From CAZQDP01 sp964592375 (GTDB taxonomy: Bacteria; Bacillota; Clostridia; RUG12999), in the NCBI GenBank assembly GCA_964592375.1, contig CAZQDP010000011.1:1-41819 (forward strand): a stretch of DNA of 41,819 nucleotides. Direction: 5' to 3'. Of the stretch, positions 18,698-26,779 are shown piece by piece. The notes under the pieces are model-generated. The model saw only the letters and a list, made by a program, of their open reading frames with translations, had not been told where the DNA came from and did no database searches. Every line of letters begins with the position of its first letter. The first letter of the stretch is position 1. The position numbers were made by a program, and so were the translations under genes.

Positions 18698-19231
18698 TTC
18701 TTCACCTTAAAATGAGAAAGAGAGCCTCCTTATTGGCATTATGTTTCTTCTCTCCATGTTATTGGAAAAGGCAGAAAATCAATAATAAGCGGCTCGATAT
18801 ACATAAGTCAATACAAAGCTTGCTTTAAAAAGCGGCATTACCTCTCCTCATATTATCATGAGACAACACTTAAAAACCATGTGATGCATAAGCCTTCCTT
18901 TATTCAAAATGAGGTATCGTGAAAGCTGTCCTAAAAGGATTTCTCGTGATGCCTTATTCTTGCATGTCTATGATTAAAATCACCGTTTTGGTATTACACT
19001 GCCTTGCATGCCAAGTCAACGCGTTATCCTACATACATTATCGAACTTTTATTTTAAAACTTTATCTATTTTTTATTTGACTTTCCTTTCTAAATACAAT
19101 ATAATGTTAAACGGCAAAAGTGTGCAGTGGATACTGTTTGGATAGGTTGTAGTCATCTAAATCATTGTACCCCTCTATTTTGCTGTTTGTGAATGTCATT
19201 TATGATGTGGTATGGAAGGATGTTTTTTATC
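18698..19231. other. Intergenic region of about 530 bases
   Basis: Contains no convincing gene. Short open frames here lack ribosome sites and family likeness. Apart from the sigma-A promoter at 19077-19105 and the leader that follows it, I see no riboswitch, clear terminator or repeat. It is the longest noncoding stretch of the window. Confidence 0.6.
19077..19105 (+). promoter_or_regulatory. Strong sigma-A promoter for the oadB-like gene
   Basis: TTGACT and a perfect TATAAT are separated by 17 bases. Transcription would start near 19112, giving a leader of about 120 bases before the start codon at 19232. Confidence 0.88.
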
Positions 19232-20371
19232 ATGAATTTTTTATTGAGTGGCCTATTTTCAGTGACCATAAAACAACTCGTGATGCTCGCTGTAGGTGGT
19301 CTTTTGATTTATCTTGCCATTGGCAAAGATTATGAGCCTGCATTACTGCTACCGATGGGTTTCGGTGCAATCCTTGTGAACTTACCTCTTTCAGGCGTGC
19401 TTGATCAGCAGATGCCTGGCATTGGTAATGTAACGGGCATTGTGCAGTGGCTTTTTGATGTTGGTATTCACGCTGCAGAAGCACTCCCTCTGATTTTGTT
19501 TATTGGCATTGGTGCCATGATTGACTTTGGCCCGCTACTTTCCAATCCAAAAATGTTTTTATTTGGCGCCGCTGCTCAGTTTGGTATATTCTTCACCATA
19601 CTGGTCGCTATTTTCTTTGGTTTTGACTTAAAGGATGCAGCCTCTATCGGCATTATCGGTGCTGCAGACGGCCCCACCGCTATTTTGGTGTCTCAAGTGC
19701 TAAAAAGCAATTATGTAGGTCCAATTACCGTGGCCGCCTATTCATATATGGCGCTTGTGCCAATTATCTTACCCCTTGCCATAAGGCTTGTCACCACAAA
19801 AAAAGAAAGGCAAATTAAGATGCCATATCATCCCGGCTCGGTATCGAAGCTTACTAAAATTTTATTTCCGATTATCGTCACTGTGGTAGCAGGTCTGGTT
19901 GCTCCTGCCTCTGTGGCGCTAGTAGGATTTTTAATGTTTGGAAACCTTATCCGTGAATGCGGCAGGCTGGAAAGCTTATCTAAAACTGCACAAAATGAAC
20001 TGGCAAACCTTGTAACCATCCTGCTGGGCCTTTCTATTTCGGTCAATATGCAGGCAGATAAGTTCATCAGAATGGAGACACTGTTTATTATTTTACTTGG
20101 TCTTGTGGCGTTTGTATTTGATGCACTGGGCGGCGTGCTATTTGCAAAGTTTTTCAACCTATTTTTAAAGAATAAAATCAACCCCATGATTGGAGCTGCC
20201 GGTATATCCGCTTTTCCAATGGCAGCGAGAACGGTGCATAAGTTAGGGCTTTCCGAGGATAAGCATAATTTCCTGCTGATGCATGCGGCAGGTGCCAATG
20301 TATCGGGCCAAATCGCTTCCGTTATCGCTGGTGGTATTATTTTAGGTCTTTTGCCTGCACTGCTTAAATAA
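19232..20371 (+). CDS. Sodium-translocating decarboxylase beta subunit
   Basis: Polytopic membrane protein of the OadB/GcdB/MmdB family, which couples decarboxylation of a carboxybiotin intermediate to sodium export. The ATG at 19232 (MNFLLSGLFSVTIKQ) gives 380 residues, normal for the family; an in-frame TTG/ATG series up to 19193 is less well placed against GGAAGG (19214-19219). Family hallmarks: LIYLAIGKDYEPALLLPMGF, GIGAMIDFGPLLSNP, the ion-site block GIIGAADGPTAILVSQ with its Asp, GISAFPMAARTVHKLG, and MHAAGANVSGQIAS carrying the conserved Asn and Ser. A small OadG-like peptide follows. No carboxyltransferase (alpha) or biotin carrier gene is in view, so the other subunits must be encoded elsewhere or be absent. 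Which acid is decarboxylated cannot be read here. Confidence 0.93.
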   Translation: MNFLLSGLFSVTIKQLVMLAVGGLLIYLAIGKDYEPALLLPMGFGAILVNLPLSGVLDQQMPGIGNVTGIVQWLFDVGIHAAEALPLILFIGIGAMIDFGPLLSNPKMFLFGAAAQFGIFFTILVAIFFGFDLKDAASIGIIGAADGPTAILVSQVLKSNYVGPITVAAYSYMALVPIILPLAIRLVTTKKERQIKMPYHPGSVSKLTKILFPIIVTVVAGLVAPASVALVGFLMFGNLIRECGRLESLSKTAQNELANLVTILLGLSISVNMQADKFIRMETLFIILLGLVAFVFDALGGVLFAKFFNLFLKNKINPMIGAAGISAFPMAARTVHKLGLSEDKHNFLLMHAAGANVSGQIASVIAGGIILGLLPALLK

Positions 20372-20431
20372 GCGTAATAAGATTAGTGCACTGCGCAATG
20401 TGCTTTGCACTGCTAAAAAGGAATGATTATA

Positions 20432-20569
20432 ATGAACACGGATTTAATTTCAAAGGCTTTAGGCCTGATGGGTAAAGGAATGGCTGGGATTTTTACTGTT
20501 ATTCTGGTTATTATGCTTGTGGTTTGGCTACTGGCAAAGCTTAGCAAAAATCACACCGATGAAGAGTAA
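20432..20569 (+). CDS. Small OadG-like membrane peptide (sodium-pump gamma-like)
   Basis: A 45-codon frame, ATG at 20432 and TAA at 20567-20569, with AAGGA about nine bases upstream. The product has a polar start (MNTDLISKALGLMGKGM), one hydrophobic helix (AGIFTVILVIMLVVWLLAKL) and a charged tail (SKNHTDEE). This is the plan of the OadG gamma subunit (one N-terminal helix preceded by GLxLMxxGM), but shorter than usual at about 80 or more residues. In the Klebsiella complex the gamma subunit holds alpha and beta together. Its place 60 bases after the beta subunit supports the assignment. The tail lacks the histidine/zinc-binding extension of longer forms. Confidence 0.72.
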   Translation: MNTDLISKALGLMGKGMAGIFTVILVIMLVVWLLAKLSKNHTDEE

Positions 20570-20630
20570 ATACTGTAGCAATACAGGTGTTTTTTAGTTC
20601 ACAAATGACGGCATGTGGAGGCTTAGAACA

Positions 20631-21734
20631 ATGACTGGATTTGATTTTAAAGCGCTTCCCAAGCAATTTTGCTTTGATGGGGAGCCGGTATCCGTTCAGC
20701 CGCTTGGCAACGGGAATATTAACAAATCATATTATTTGGAATGTGATAATGGATGCCTTGTGTCCAGATATGTCATTCAGCAGCTCAATACAGATGTATT
20801 TAAAAATCCAACCGATCTGATGAACAATACATTGAAGGTATGCAATCATTTAAGAGAAAAGATCATACTTGAAAATGGTGATTTAAAATATGAAATGATG
20901 GAAATGGTACCGGTTACCAGTGGTGGTTATTTGTATACTGATCATAGCAATGCCGTGTACAGGGCATATCACTACATTGATAATGTAACCACTTACCAAA
21001 AGGCTGAAACTCCTCATGTCGCTTATCATGCGGCGTATACCTTTGGTGTTTTTCATCGCCGCTTATCTGATTTTGACCCCACCATGCTCAAAGAAACCAT
21101 TTCGGACTTTCACAATACCCCACTTCGGGCAAAGCGATTACTCAGTGCCATCGAAAAGGATTCTTGCAATCGCGCGGTTGAGGTAAAATCTCTGATTGAT
21201 TTTGCCACCTCACGCATCGGTTGTGCAGATATCTTGGTGAAAGCGCTTGAAAACAAAAAAATCCCCATCCGGGTTGTACATAATGATACGAAAATCAACA
21301 ATGTGCTTTTTCGCACTGCCACAAACATCGGTTGCTGTGTCATTGATTTAGACACAGTCATGCCGGGAACCATTCTCTATGACTTTGGGGATATGGTTCG
21401 TTCCGGTGCCTCCACCTCCGAGGAGGACGATACTAGATTGGATCTGGTCGGTCTTGATATGACCAATTTCAAAAACTTTGTTAAAGGCTTTTTAGATGCA
21501 TCAAACGGCAGCCTTACATCGCAAGAAGTAGACCTACTTGCCATGAGCTGCCGTGTGATTACTTATGAGCTTGCCATTCGATTTTTAACAGACTATTTAG
21601 AAGGTGATGTGTATTTTACCATCCGCCGAGAAGGACATAATGCCCAAAGAGCCGCCAATCAATTAAAGCTTCTATCGGATATGGAAATCAAGTACGAGCA
21701 GATGCTTAGTGTTGTCCAGTTACTTTGTAAATAG
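20631..21734 (+). CDS. NahK-like N-acetylhexosamine 1-kinase (APH fold)
   Basis: A 367-residue kinase of the aminoglycoside-phosphotransferase fold. The ATG at 20631 is chosen because GTGGAGG ends nine bases before it; the upstream in-frame ATG at 20613 overlaps that site. The N-lobe has PLGNGNINKSYYLE. The catalytic loop reads VVHNDTKINNVLF (Asp and Asn) and the metal-binding Asp lies in CVIDLDTVMPGTILYDFGD. The later blocks RFLTDYLEGDVYF and REGHNAQRAANQ match, from memory, N-acetylhexosamine 1-kinases of the bifidobacterial lacto-N-biose/galacto-N-biose pathway, which phosphorylate GlcNAc or GalNAc at C1. A 1-phosphate sugar could be turned into a UDP-amino sugar. Other APH-fold kinases remain possible. 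The last 29 bases overlap the end of phoU on the opposite strand. Confidence 0.75.
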   Translation: MTGFDFKALPKQFCFDGEPVSVQPLGNGNINKSYYLECDNGCLVSRYVIQQLNTDVFKNPTDLMNNTLKVCNHLREKIILENGDLKYEMMEMVPVTSGGYLYTDHSNAVYRAYHYIDNVTTYQKAETPHVAYHAAYTFGVFHRRLSDFDPTMLKETISDFHNTPLRAKRLLSAIEKDSCNRAVEVKSLIDFATSRIGCADILVKALENKKIPIRVVHNDTKINNVLFRTATNIGCCVIDLDTVMPGTILYDFGDMVRSGASTSEEDDTRLDLVGLDMTNFKNFVKGFLDASNGSLTSQEVDLLAMSCRVITYELAIRFLTDYLEGDVYFTIRREGHNAQRAANQLKLLSDMEIKYEQMLSVVQLLCK

Positions 21735-22350
21735 TCCATTCTGCAATATTGGTGGCATGATCGGCAATTCTCTCTAAATATTTTGCAATAAGTAGCAGAT
21801 TGACAAAACTATCAGCACCTGTTTTACCTTCTTGCATGAGCATTTCAACAATTCCTTCTTTGATGGTATTAAAATAGCCATCTACAACATCATCATATTC
21901 AATGACTTCTTTTGCTAGCGCAGTATCGCTACTAACAAAGGAAGTAATGGCCCTTTTGGTCATACTGATGGCTTCCTTTGCCATATTGATGATATTATTC
22001 AGCTCACCGCTCTTATAATCTTTTTCGAGAATAAGCTGTGTAATCTCTGCAATATCTTCCGCTTGATCACCGATACGTTCCATGTCTGTAATGATTTTGA
22101 GTGCACAGCTAATCTCCCGCAGATCTCTTGCCATCGGTTGCTGATGCAGAATGAGGCTGATGCAAAGCTTTTCAATGTCTTTCTCCATATTGTCAATTTC
22201 ATTGTCATTATTGCTCACCTCTTGGGCAAGTGCCATATCTCTTTCCACAATGGACTTCACACTGTTTTCAATTGCCTTTTCAATTAAGCTGCCCATTTTA
22301 ATGATCTTAAGGTCCAGTTGTTGCAATTGCTCTTCGTAGTATTTTCTCAT
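21706..22350 (-). CDS. phoU: Phosphate uptake regulator PhoU
   Basis: Cytoplasmic all-helical protein of 214 residues that links the Pst transporter to the PhoR kinase and dampens phosphate uptake when phosphate is plentiful. It contains the two PhoU repeats, each a three-helix unit with the metal-binding E/D-xxxD pattern: VSNNDNEIDNMEKDIE and VIEYDDVVDGYFNTIKE. MARDLREISCALKIITDMERIGDQAEDIAE is the most conserved block (residues about 75-105; key parts RDLR and ERIGDQ). The C-terminus reads IAKYLERIADHATNIAEW. It is the last gene of the pst group, 57 bases after pstB. The final 29 bases overlap the end of the convergent sugar kinase gene. Confidence 0.96.
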   Translation of the reverse strand: MRKYYEEQLQQLDLKIIKMGSLIEKAIENSVKSIVERDMALAQEVSNNDNEIDNMEKDIEKLCISLILHQQPMARDLREISCALKIITDMERIGDQAEDIAEITQLILEKDYKSGELNNIINMAKEAISMTKRAITSFVSSDTALAKEVIEYDDVVDGYFNTIKEGIVEMLMQEGKTGADSFVNLLLIAKYLERIADHATNIAEWTIYKVTGQH

Positions 22351-22407
22351 CCTATCACTCCCATTCTGAAGGCTCGTTATTTCTGCCTATCAATCATTTA
22401 TTATAGG

Positions 22408-23154
22408 TTACCCAAACCTACCCGTAATATAATCTTCTGTTTTTTTATGCTTCGGCATGGTAAACATGTTATCCGTATCATCAAATTCCAGCATTTCACC
22501 CAAAAGAAAAAATGCAGTATAGTCCGAAATACGTGCAGCCTGTTGCATATTATGTGTAACGATAACAATGGTATAATTCTTTTTTAGCTCAATAGCCAAG
22601 TCCTCAATTTTCATGGTAGAAATCGGATCTAGGGCAGAGGTTGGTTCATCCATTAAAAGCACCTCCGGCTTTGTGGCCAGCGCTCTTGCAATACAAATTC
22701 TCTGCTGTTGTCCACCGGATACACTAAGGGCACTTTTATGTAGTCTATCCTTTACCTCATCCCAAATAAAAGCATCCCTCAGGCTTTTTTCAACTATTTC
22801 ATCAAGCTCACCTTTTTTTCTCATCCCATATATCTTGGGGCCATATGCCACATTTTCATAGACACTCATCGGAAAAGGATTTGGTTTTTGAAAAACCATC
22901 CCCACTCTTTTTCGAAGAAGTGACACATCAATATTTCCGTAAATATCCTCTCCATCCAAAGCAACCTTTCCGGTAATTTTACAATCCGATACCAGATCAT
23001 TCATTCTGTTGAGTGTTTTTAAAAAAGTGGATTTCCCACAGCCGGACGGACCAATCAGTGCCGTAATATGGTTTTCCTTTAGGTTCATGTTAATATCTTT
23101 GAGCGCATGTACATCGCCATAATATAAATTCAATTTTTCCGTTACCATTTTCAT
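22408..23154 (-). CDS. pstB: Phosphate ABC transporter ATPase PstB
   Basis: ATPase of the high-affinity phosphate importer PstSCAB. The ATG at 23154 (MKMVTEKLNLYYGD) is favoured since AAGGAAG lies seven bases before it; an in-frame codon at 23172 would begin inside the ribosome site. The product has 248 residues, as usual. Walker A is GPSGCGKST, the segment VGMVFQKPNPFPMSVYENVAYGP is the PstB hallmark Q-loop (key part FQKPNPFPMS), the signature is LSVSGGQQQRICIARAL and Walker B is VLLMDEPTSALDP; the switch His is in IVTHNMQQAARISD. It follows pstA by 25 bases. Confidence 0.97.
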   Translation of the reverse strand: MKMVTEKLNLYYGDVHALKDINMNLKENHITALIGPSGCGKSTFLKTLNRMNDLVSDCKITGKVALDGEDIYGNIDVSLLRKRVGMVFQKPNPFPMSVYENVAYGPKIYGMRKKGELDEIVEKSLRDAFIWDEVKDRLHKSALSVSGGQQQRICIARALATKPEVLLMDEPTSALDPISTMKIEDLAIELKKNYTIVIVTHNMQQAARISDYTAFFLLGEMLEFDDTDNMFTMPKHKKTEDYITGRFG

Positions 23155-23179
23155 ATTGCTTCTTCCTTTCAAAGGCTCT

Positions 23180-23968
23180 TTATGCTTTTACTCTTTTGAT
23201 CAGCGCGGAGGATAGTAAGTTGATGCACAGCACGGTTACAATAAGCACTGTAGCGGTGCCAAAGGCCTTTTCAAAGGAAATGCCTTCTTTTGCAAGAATA
23301 TATAGATGTATGGCTAAGCTTCGCCCCGAATCCATCACCGTGTCCGGTATTTTAATATTGGTGCCGGCCGTGAGCATCACTGCGGCGGTCTCCCCCACAA
23401 CACGACCGATGGAAAGGATAATGGCCGCTAAAATTCCAGGCATGGCAGTTGGTAGTATAATTTTAAAGATTGTTCGCAGGCGTGAGGCTCCAAGTCCTAG
23501 GCTTCCTTCCTTATAGGTTACCGGCACTGCCTTGATGGCTTCTTCGGTAGCACGAACAATGGTAGGCAACACCATGATGCTAAGCGTCGCACTACCCGAT
23601 AGTATGGAGAACCCCCACTTTAGTGTGAGTCCAAAAAACAGCATACCGAAAAGACCGTAAATAATCGAGGGTATTCCTGAGAGACATTCCGTGGCAAATC
23701 GAATTGCACCTACTATTTTACCTTGTTTTGCGTATTCTGTCAAATATATTGCTGAAAAAACGCCTATAGGCACTGCAATAACAAGAGAAACACCAACGAG
23801 ATAGAGCGTTGCCACAATCATTGGCATAAGCCCTGTGATAAATTCACCATTTAAAGCAGGAAGGCCTTTGACCAATATATAACCAATGATCCAAATCAGA
23901 GCGCCTATGGTAAACAGCGTGGAAATATAAATTGCCATTTGAAATAAAAATGACTTCACCTTTCTCAT
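23180..23968 (-). CDS. pstA: Phosphate ABC transporter permease PstA
   Basis: Second membrane subunit of the phosphate importer, 262 residues with six predicted helices. The cytoplasmic EAA loop that docks on PstB reads TYKEGSLGLGASRLRTIFKI. Other family blocks are AVPIGVFSAIYLTEYA, SGIPSIIYGLFGMLFFG and GRVVGETAAVMLTAGT. Its ATG overlaps the stop of pstC by one base (TAATG), so the two permeases are translated together. PstA and PstC form the heterodimeric channel. Confidence 0.96.
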   Translation of the reverse strand: MRKVKSFLFQMAIYISTLFTIGALIWIIGYILVKGLPALNGEFITGLMPMIVATLYLVGVSLVIAVPIGVFSAIYLTEYAKQGKIVGAIRFATECLSGIPSIIYGLFGMLFFGLTLKWGFSILSGSATLSIMVLPTIVRATEEAIKAVPVTYKEGSLGLGASRLRTIFKIILPTAMPGILAAIILSIGRVVGETAAVMLTAGTNIKIPDTVMDSGRSLAIHLYILAKEGISFEKAFGTATVLIVTVLCINLLSSALIKRVKA

Positions 23969-24879
23969 TACACTGCACCACCCTTTTTATTCAGCATATT
24001 GAGTGCAAAATTCAGTATCATAATGAGCAAAAACAGCATCACACCAATACCGAACAAAACATCCTGATGCAGTCCGGTTGAATAGCTCATTTCCATAGCG
24101 ATGGTTGCTGTCATGCTGCGAAACCTACTGAGGATGGAAGTTGGAATAATCGGCGTATTGCCTGCAACCAAAATGACTGCCATGGTCTCTCCAATGGCAC
24201 GACCAATTCCTAAAATAACACCAGCCATGATCCCCGAACGAGCTGCAGGTACTATGACTGTAAAAATAGACTCAATTTTATTTGCCCCAAGCCCCAGTGC
24301 GCCCTCTCTGTAAGAATCAGGTACCGCCTTCAAGGCCGCCCCACTGATGTTTATAATTGTCGGTAAAATCATGGTGGCCAGAATTGCGATTGCAGCTAAT
24401 AAGCTATTCCCTCCTGAGCCAAATGCACTGTCGATAAGTGGCACAATGACAATCAGTCCAAAAAAACCATATACAATAGAAGGAATTCCTGCCAGTAAAT
24501 CAATGGCAGGCTGAAGGATTTTCACCACCGGAGGTGGCGCAATCTCAGCCATATATACTGCAGTAAAAAGCCCGATGGGAACACCAATGAGTATTGCACC
24601 CAATGCGGAGTACAGACTGCCCACAACCATGGTCAGTATGCCAAATTCCTCTGCCATCGGTTCCCAAAGGCTCTGCCCAAGAAAGCTAAATAAGCCTACC
24701 TTTGCAATGGCAGGAACACCTCTTGCTAAAAGATAAGCTGAAATTACAAGAACGCACAAGATGGCAAAGCAGCTACAAAGCAAAAAAGCTATTCCCACCA
24801 ATTTCTCCATATTCTTTTTTGCATCTGTATGACGATTGACCAGTGCTCTGTTATCATTCATTCGTTTATCATCTCCCAC
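23968..24879 (-). CDS. pstC: Phosphate ABC transporter permease PstC
   Basis: First membrane subunit of the phosphate importer. A GTG start at 24879 has AAGGA six bases upstream; an ATG at 24861 is the alternative, with GGGAG eleven bases before it. The product has about 300 residues and six main helices. Family blocks are FLGQSLWEPMAEEFGILTMV (key part WEP), GSLYSALGAILIGVPIGLFT, AGIPSIVYGFFGLIVIVP, the EAA loop SYREGALGLGANKIESIFTV and GRAIGETMAVILVAGN. It is separated from pstS by 121 bases that hold a hairpin. Confidence 0.95.
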   Translation of the reverse strand: MGDDKRMNDNRALVNRHTDAKKNMEKLVGIAFLLCSCFAILCVLVISAYLLARGVPAIAKVGLFSFLGQSLWEPMAEEFGILTMVVGSLYSALGAILIGVPIGLFTAVYMAEIAPPPVVKILQPAIDLLAGIPSIVYGFFGLIVIVPLIDSAFGSGGNSLLAAIAILATMILPTIINISGAALKAVPDSYREGALGLGANKIESIFTVIVPAARSGIMAGVILGIGRAIGETMAVILVAGNTPIIPTSILSRFRSMTATIAMEMSYSTGLHQDVLFGIGVMLFLLIMILNFALNMLNKKGGAV

Positions 24880-24907
24880 AATGCTTCCTTAAAACCCATA
24901 ATAAGAA

Positions 24908-24944
24908 GGCAAACACAACCACAGCATCACGCAACCTGTTTGCC
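24908..24944 (-). terminator. Inverted repeat between pstS and pstC
   Basis: GGCAAACA and TGTTTGCC form an 8-bp stem around a 21-base loop in the pstS-pstC spacer; on the minus strand it is followed by TTCTTATTAT. It could be a leaky terminator or an mRNA-stabilising hairpin that lets pstS exceed the downstream genes. The long loop and weak T tract keep this uncertain. Confidence 0.45.
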
Positions 24945-25000
24945 TCCACATCTACCCTTTTGTACTAATTTGAAGTGGGCACAAAAATCACCCAAACATA

Positions 25001-25873
25001 TTATTTCACTTTGATATAATGATTTTTTCCAACAATTTCTTGGCCTTCACCGCTTAAAATAAAGTCAATGTATTTTTTCGCTTCGCCGGAAGCCGCGCCC
25101 TTGGTGAGTAGCAGGAATGGACGAGAAATGCTATAGGTACCATCTAAAATTGTGGCTTCTGAAGGAGTTACATTATTGATTTTTACAGTTTTAATGGACC
25201 CATCAAGATAGCCTAAGGATACATAGCCAATGGCACCTTTTTTGCTTGCAATATTGGATTTAATTGCACCATTGCCTTCTGCTTGTATCGCATTCGCAAC
25301 AAGCCCGCTCATCTTTTTGCCATCTTTTTCAACTTCCACTTTTAAGAGCTCTTCAAACGCTGTTCTTGTACCGGAACCGGATTCGCGGCTGACAACAATA
25401 ATTTCTCCACCACTTCCGCCAACTTCGCTCCAGTTCTTTATCTTACCCATGAAAATGTCCGTAACCTGCTGAGGTGATAAGTTTCCAACATCATTTGCAG
25501 GATTTATAATAACTGCGATGCCATCCTTTGCAATGACATATTCGGTCAGGCTTGCCTTTTCTTCCCCTTTTAGTTCTCTTGAGCTCATGCCAATGGATGC
25601 GGTTCCATCCATGGCGGCCTTGATGCCGGCACTGGAGCCTACTGCTTGAATTTCAATCTGTGCATTCGCATTTTTTGCTTTGTATGCTTTTGTGATTTCC
25701 TGCGCCAAAGGTTCAACGGAGGTGGAACCTACCAAAACAATCTTGGCGGAAGGTGCGTTCGTGGCCTTGGCCGCTTCGGTAGGTGATGGTGTTTTTTGCG
25801 CCGTGCAAGCAACAGCGGCAAACGCTACTGCAGTGCAAATTGATAATACCCCAATCTTTTTAAACATTTTCAT
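25001..25873 (-). CDS. pstS: Phosphate-binding lipoprotein PstS
   Basis: Extracellular phosphate receptor that delivers phosphate to PstC/PstA. Three nearby in-frame ATGs compete (25879, 25873, 25867); AAGGAG is seven bases from 25873, which I use. The product opens with MKMFKKIG, a hydrophobic core and a lipobox ending AVAC, so it is lipid-anchored after the Cys, followed by a Thr/Pro/Ala linker. The binding-protein fold shows VGSTSVEPLAQEITKAY, SSAGIKAAMDGTASIGMSSR and SRESGSGTRTAFEELL; the Ser, Arg and Ser-Gly-Thr residues are the phosphate ligands in this family. It is the first gene of the pst operon, directly behind four Pho half-sites. Confidence 0.96.
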   Translation of the reverse strand: MKMFKKIGVLSICTAVAFAAVACTAQKTPSPTEAAKATNAPSAKIVLVGSTSVEPLAQEITKAYKAKNANAQIEIQAVGSSAGIKAAMDGTASIGMSSRELKGEEKASLTEYVIAKDGIAVIINPANDVGNLSPQQVTDIFMGKIKNWSEVGGSGGEIIVVSRESGSGTRTAFEELLKVEVEKDGKKMSGLVANAIQAEGNGAIKSNIASKKGAIGYVSLGYLDGSIKTVKINNVTPSEATILDGTYSISRPFLLLTKGAASGEAKKYIDFILSGEGQEIVGKNHYIKVK

Positions 25874-25952
25874 TTTCATTCTCCTTTTCTCATTGTCTAA
25901 CTTATTCACATCTTGATTTTATCCTACTTTTGTTAAAAATAAACTCTTTGGG

Positions 25953-25991
25953 CGTAAAGAAATAGTGAATTAAATGTTAATTCCATGTAAA
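25953..25991 (-). promoter_or_regulatory. Pho box: four PhoP half-sites at 11-bp spacing
   Basis: Read on the minus strand toward pstS the repeats are TTTACA, TTAACA, TTCACT and TTTACG, beginning exactly 11 bases apart (plus-strand 25986, 25975, 25964, 25953). This is the TT(A/T/C)ACA-N5 array bound by PhoP dimers in Bacillus. It lies about 80-120 bases before the pstS start and could also serve the divergent phoP gene. Confidence 0.85.
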
Positions 25992-26007
25992 TCGTATCAT
26001 TTGCATC

Positions 26008-26035
26008 TTGCAATATGTTTTTTTTGTGGTAAAAT
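26008..26035 (+). promoter_or_regulatory. Probable promoter of phoP-phoR
   Basis: TTGCAA and TAAAAT with a 16-base spacer, 49 bases before the phoP start. Both elements depart from consensus, as expected for a promoter helped by PhoP bound at the adjacent Pho box. Confidence 0.55.
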
Positions 26036-26083
26036 GCAATTAGGAGTAAAATTTAGTGTAATCCAGATTACAAAGGAGAGCGT

Positions 26084-26767
26084 ATGAATAAAGAGGTTAT
26101 TTATATTGTAGAGGATGATGCCCACATCTCTCAATTGGTCAAGTACAATTTGGAGCTGGAGGGCTACAGTGTTCGGGAGTTTGAGGATGGAAAGGTTGCC
26201 AAAGATGCCATTGATGCAGCGCCTCCCACCCTTGTCATTCTCGATATAATGTTGCCCGGCATGAGCGGTGTGGATATTTTAAAGCATATTCGAAGTACGC
26301 CAGCGCTTCGCCATCTTCCTGCTCTCATGCTCACTGCGAAAAGTGATGAATTTGATAAAGTTTTAGGCTTAGAGCTTGGTGCAGATGATTATATTGCAAA
26401 ACCCTTTGCCATTCGAGAGCTTACCGCAAGAGTCAAAGCAGTTTTGCGCCGAAGCCATCAGGAGTTGCCAGTAGCACAGGAAGATATCGTCATATGCGGC
26501 AATGTAAAAATATTAACAGAAGCCCACAAGGTATATGTAAATGAACTAGAAGTCGAACTCACCTTAAAGGAATTTGAGCTTTTGAAATATCTTATGCTGA
26601 ATAAAGGCAAGGTTATGCGGCGTGATCTTTTGCTAGATAAGTTATGGGGATACTACAATGGCATTGAAACTCGCACAGTAGATGTACATATACGGCGGCT
26701 ACGCACACTGATCGGAGAGGATTATATTGAAACCGTTCGCGGCATAGGGTATCGATATAAAAACTAA
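26084..26767 (+). CDS. phoP: Phosphate response regulator PhoP/PhoB (OmpR family)
   Basis: Transcription factor switched on by phosphorylation from PhoR when phosphate is scarce. The 227 residues comprise a receiver domain (acidic pair EDD at 10-12, phospho-acceptor Asp54 in VILDIMLPG, switch Thr in MLTAKSD, Lys in YIAKPFAIREL) and a C-terminal OmpR-type winged helix (LTLKEFELLKYLMLNKGKVMRRD in parts, then VDVHIRRLRTLIG and ETVRGIGYRYK). AAAGGAG precedes the ATG. It is divergent from pstS with the Pho box between them, and phoR follows after 12 bases. The pairing of position and family makes the PhoP assignment strong. Confidence 0.93.
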   Translation: MNKEVIYIVEDDAHISQLVKYNLELEGYSVREFEDGKVAKDAIDAAPPTLVILDIMLPGMSGVDILKHIRSTPALRHLPALMLTAKSDEFDKVLGLELGADDYIAKPFAIRELTARVKAVLRRSHQELPVAQEDIVICGNVKILTEAHKVYVNELEVELTLKEFELLKYLMLNKGKVMRRDLLLDKLWGYYNGIETRTVDVHIRRLRTLIGEDYIETVRGIGYRYKN

Positions 26768-26779
26768 AGGAACTTTTTT

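Noticed and set aside
18613..18828. A 71-codon plus-strand frame after the cysteine-rich gene.
   Set aside because: It begins inside that gene in another frame, has low-information basic composition and no ribosome site.
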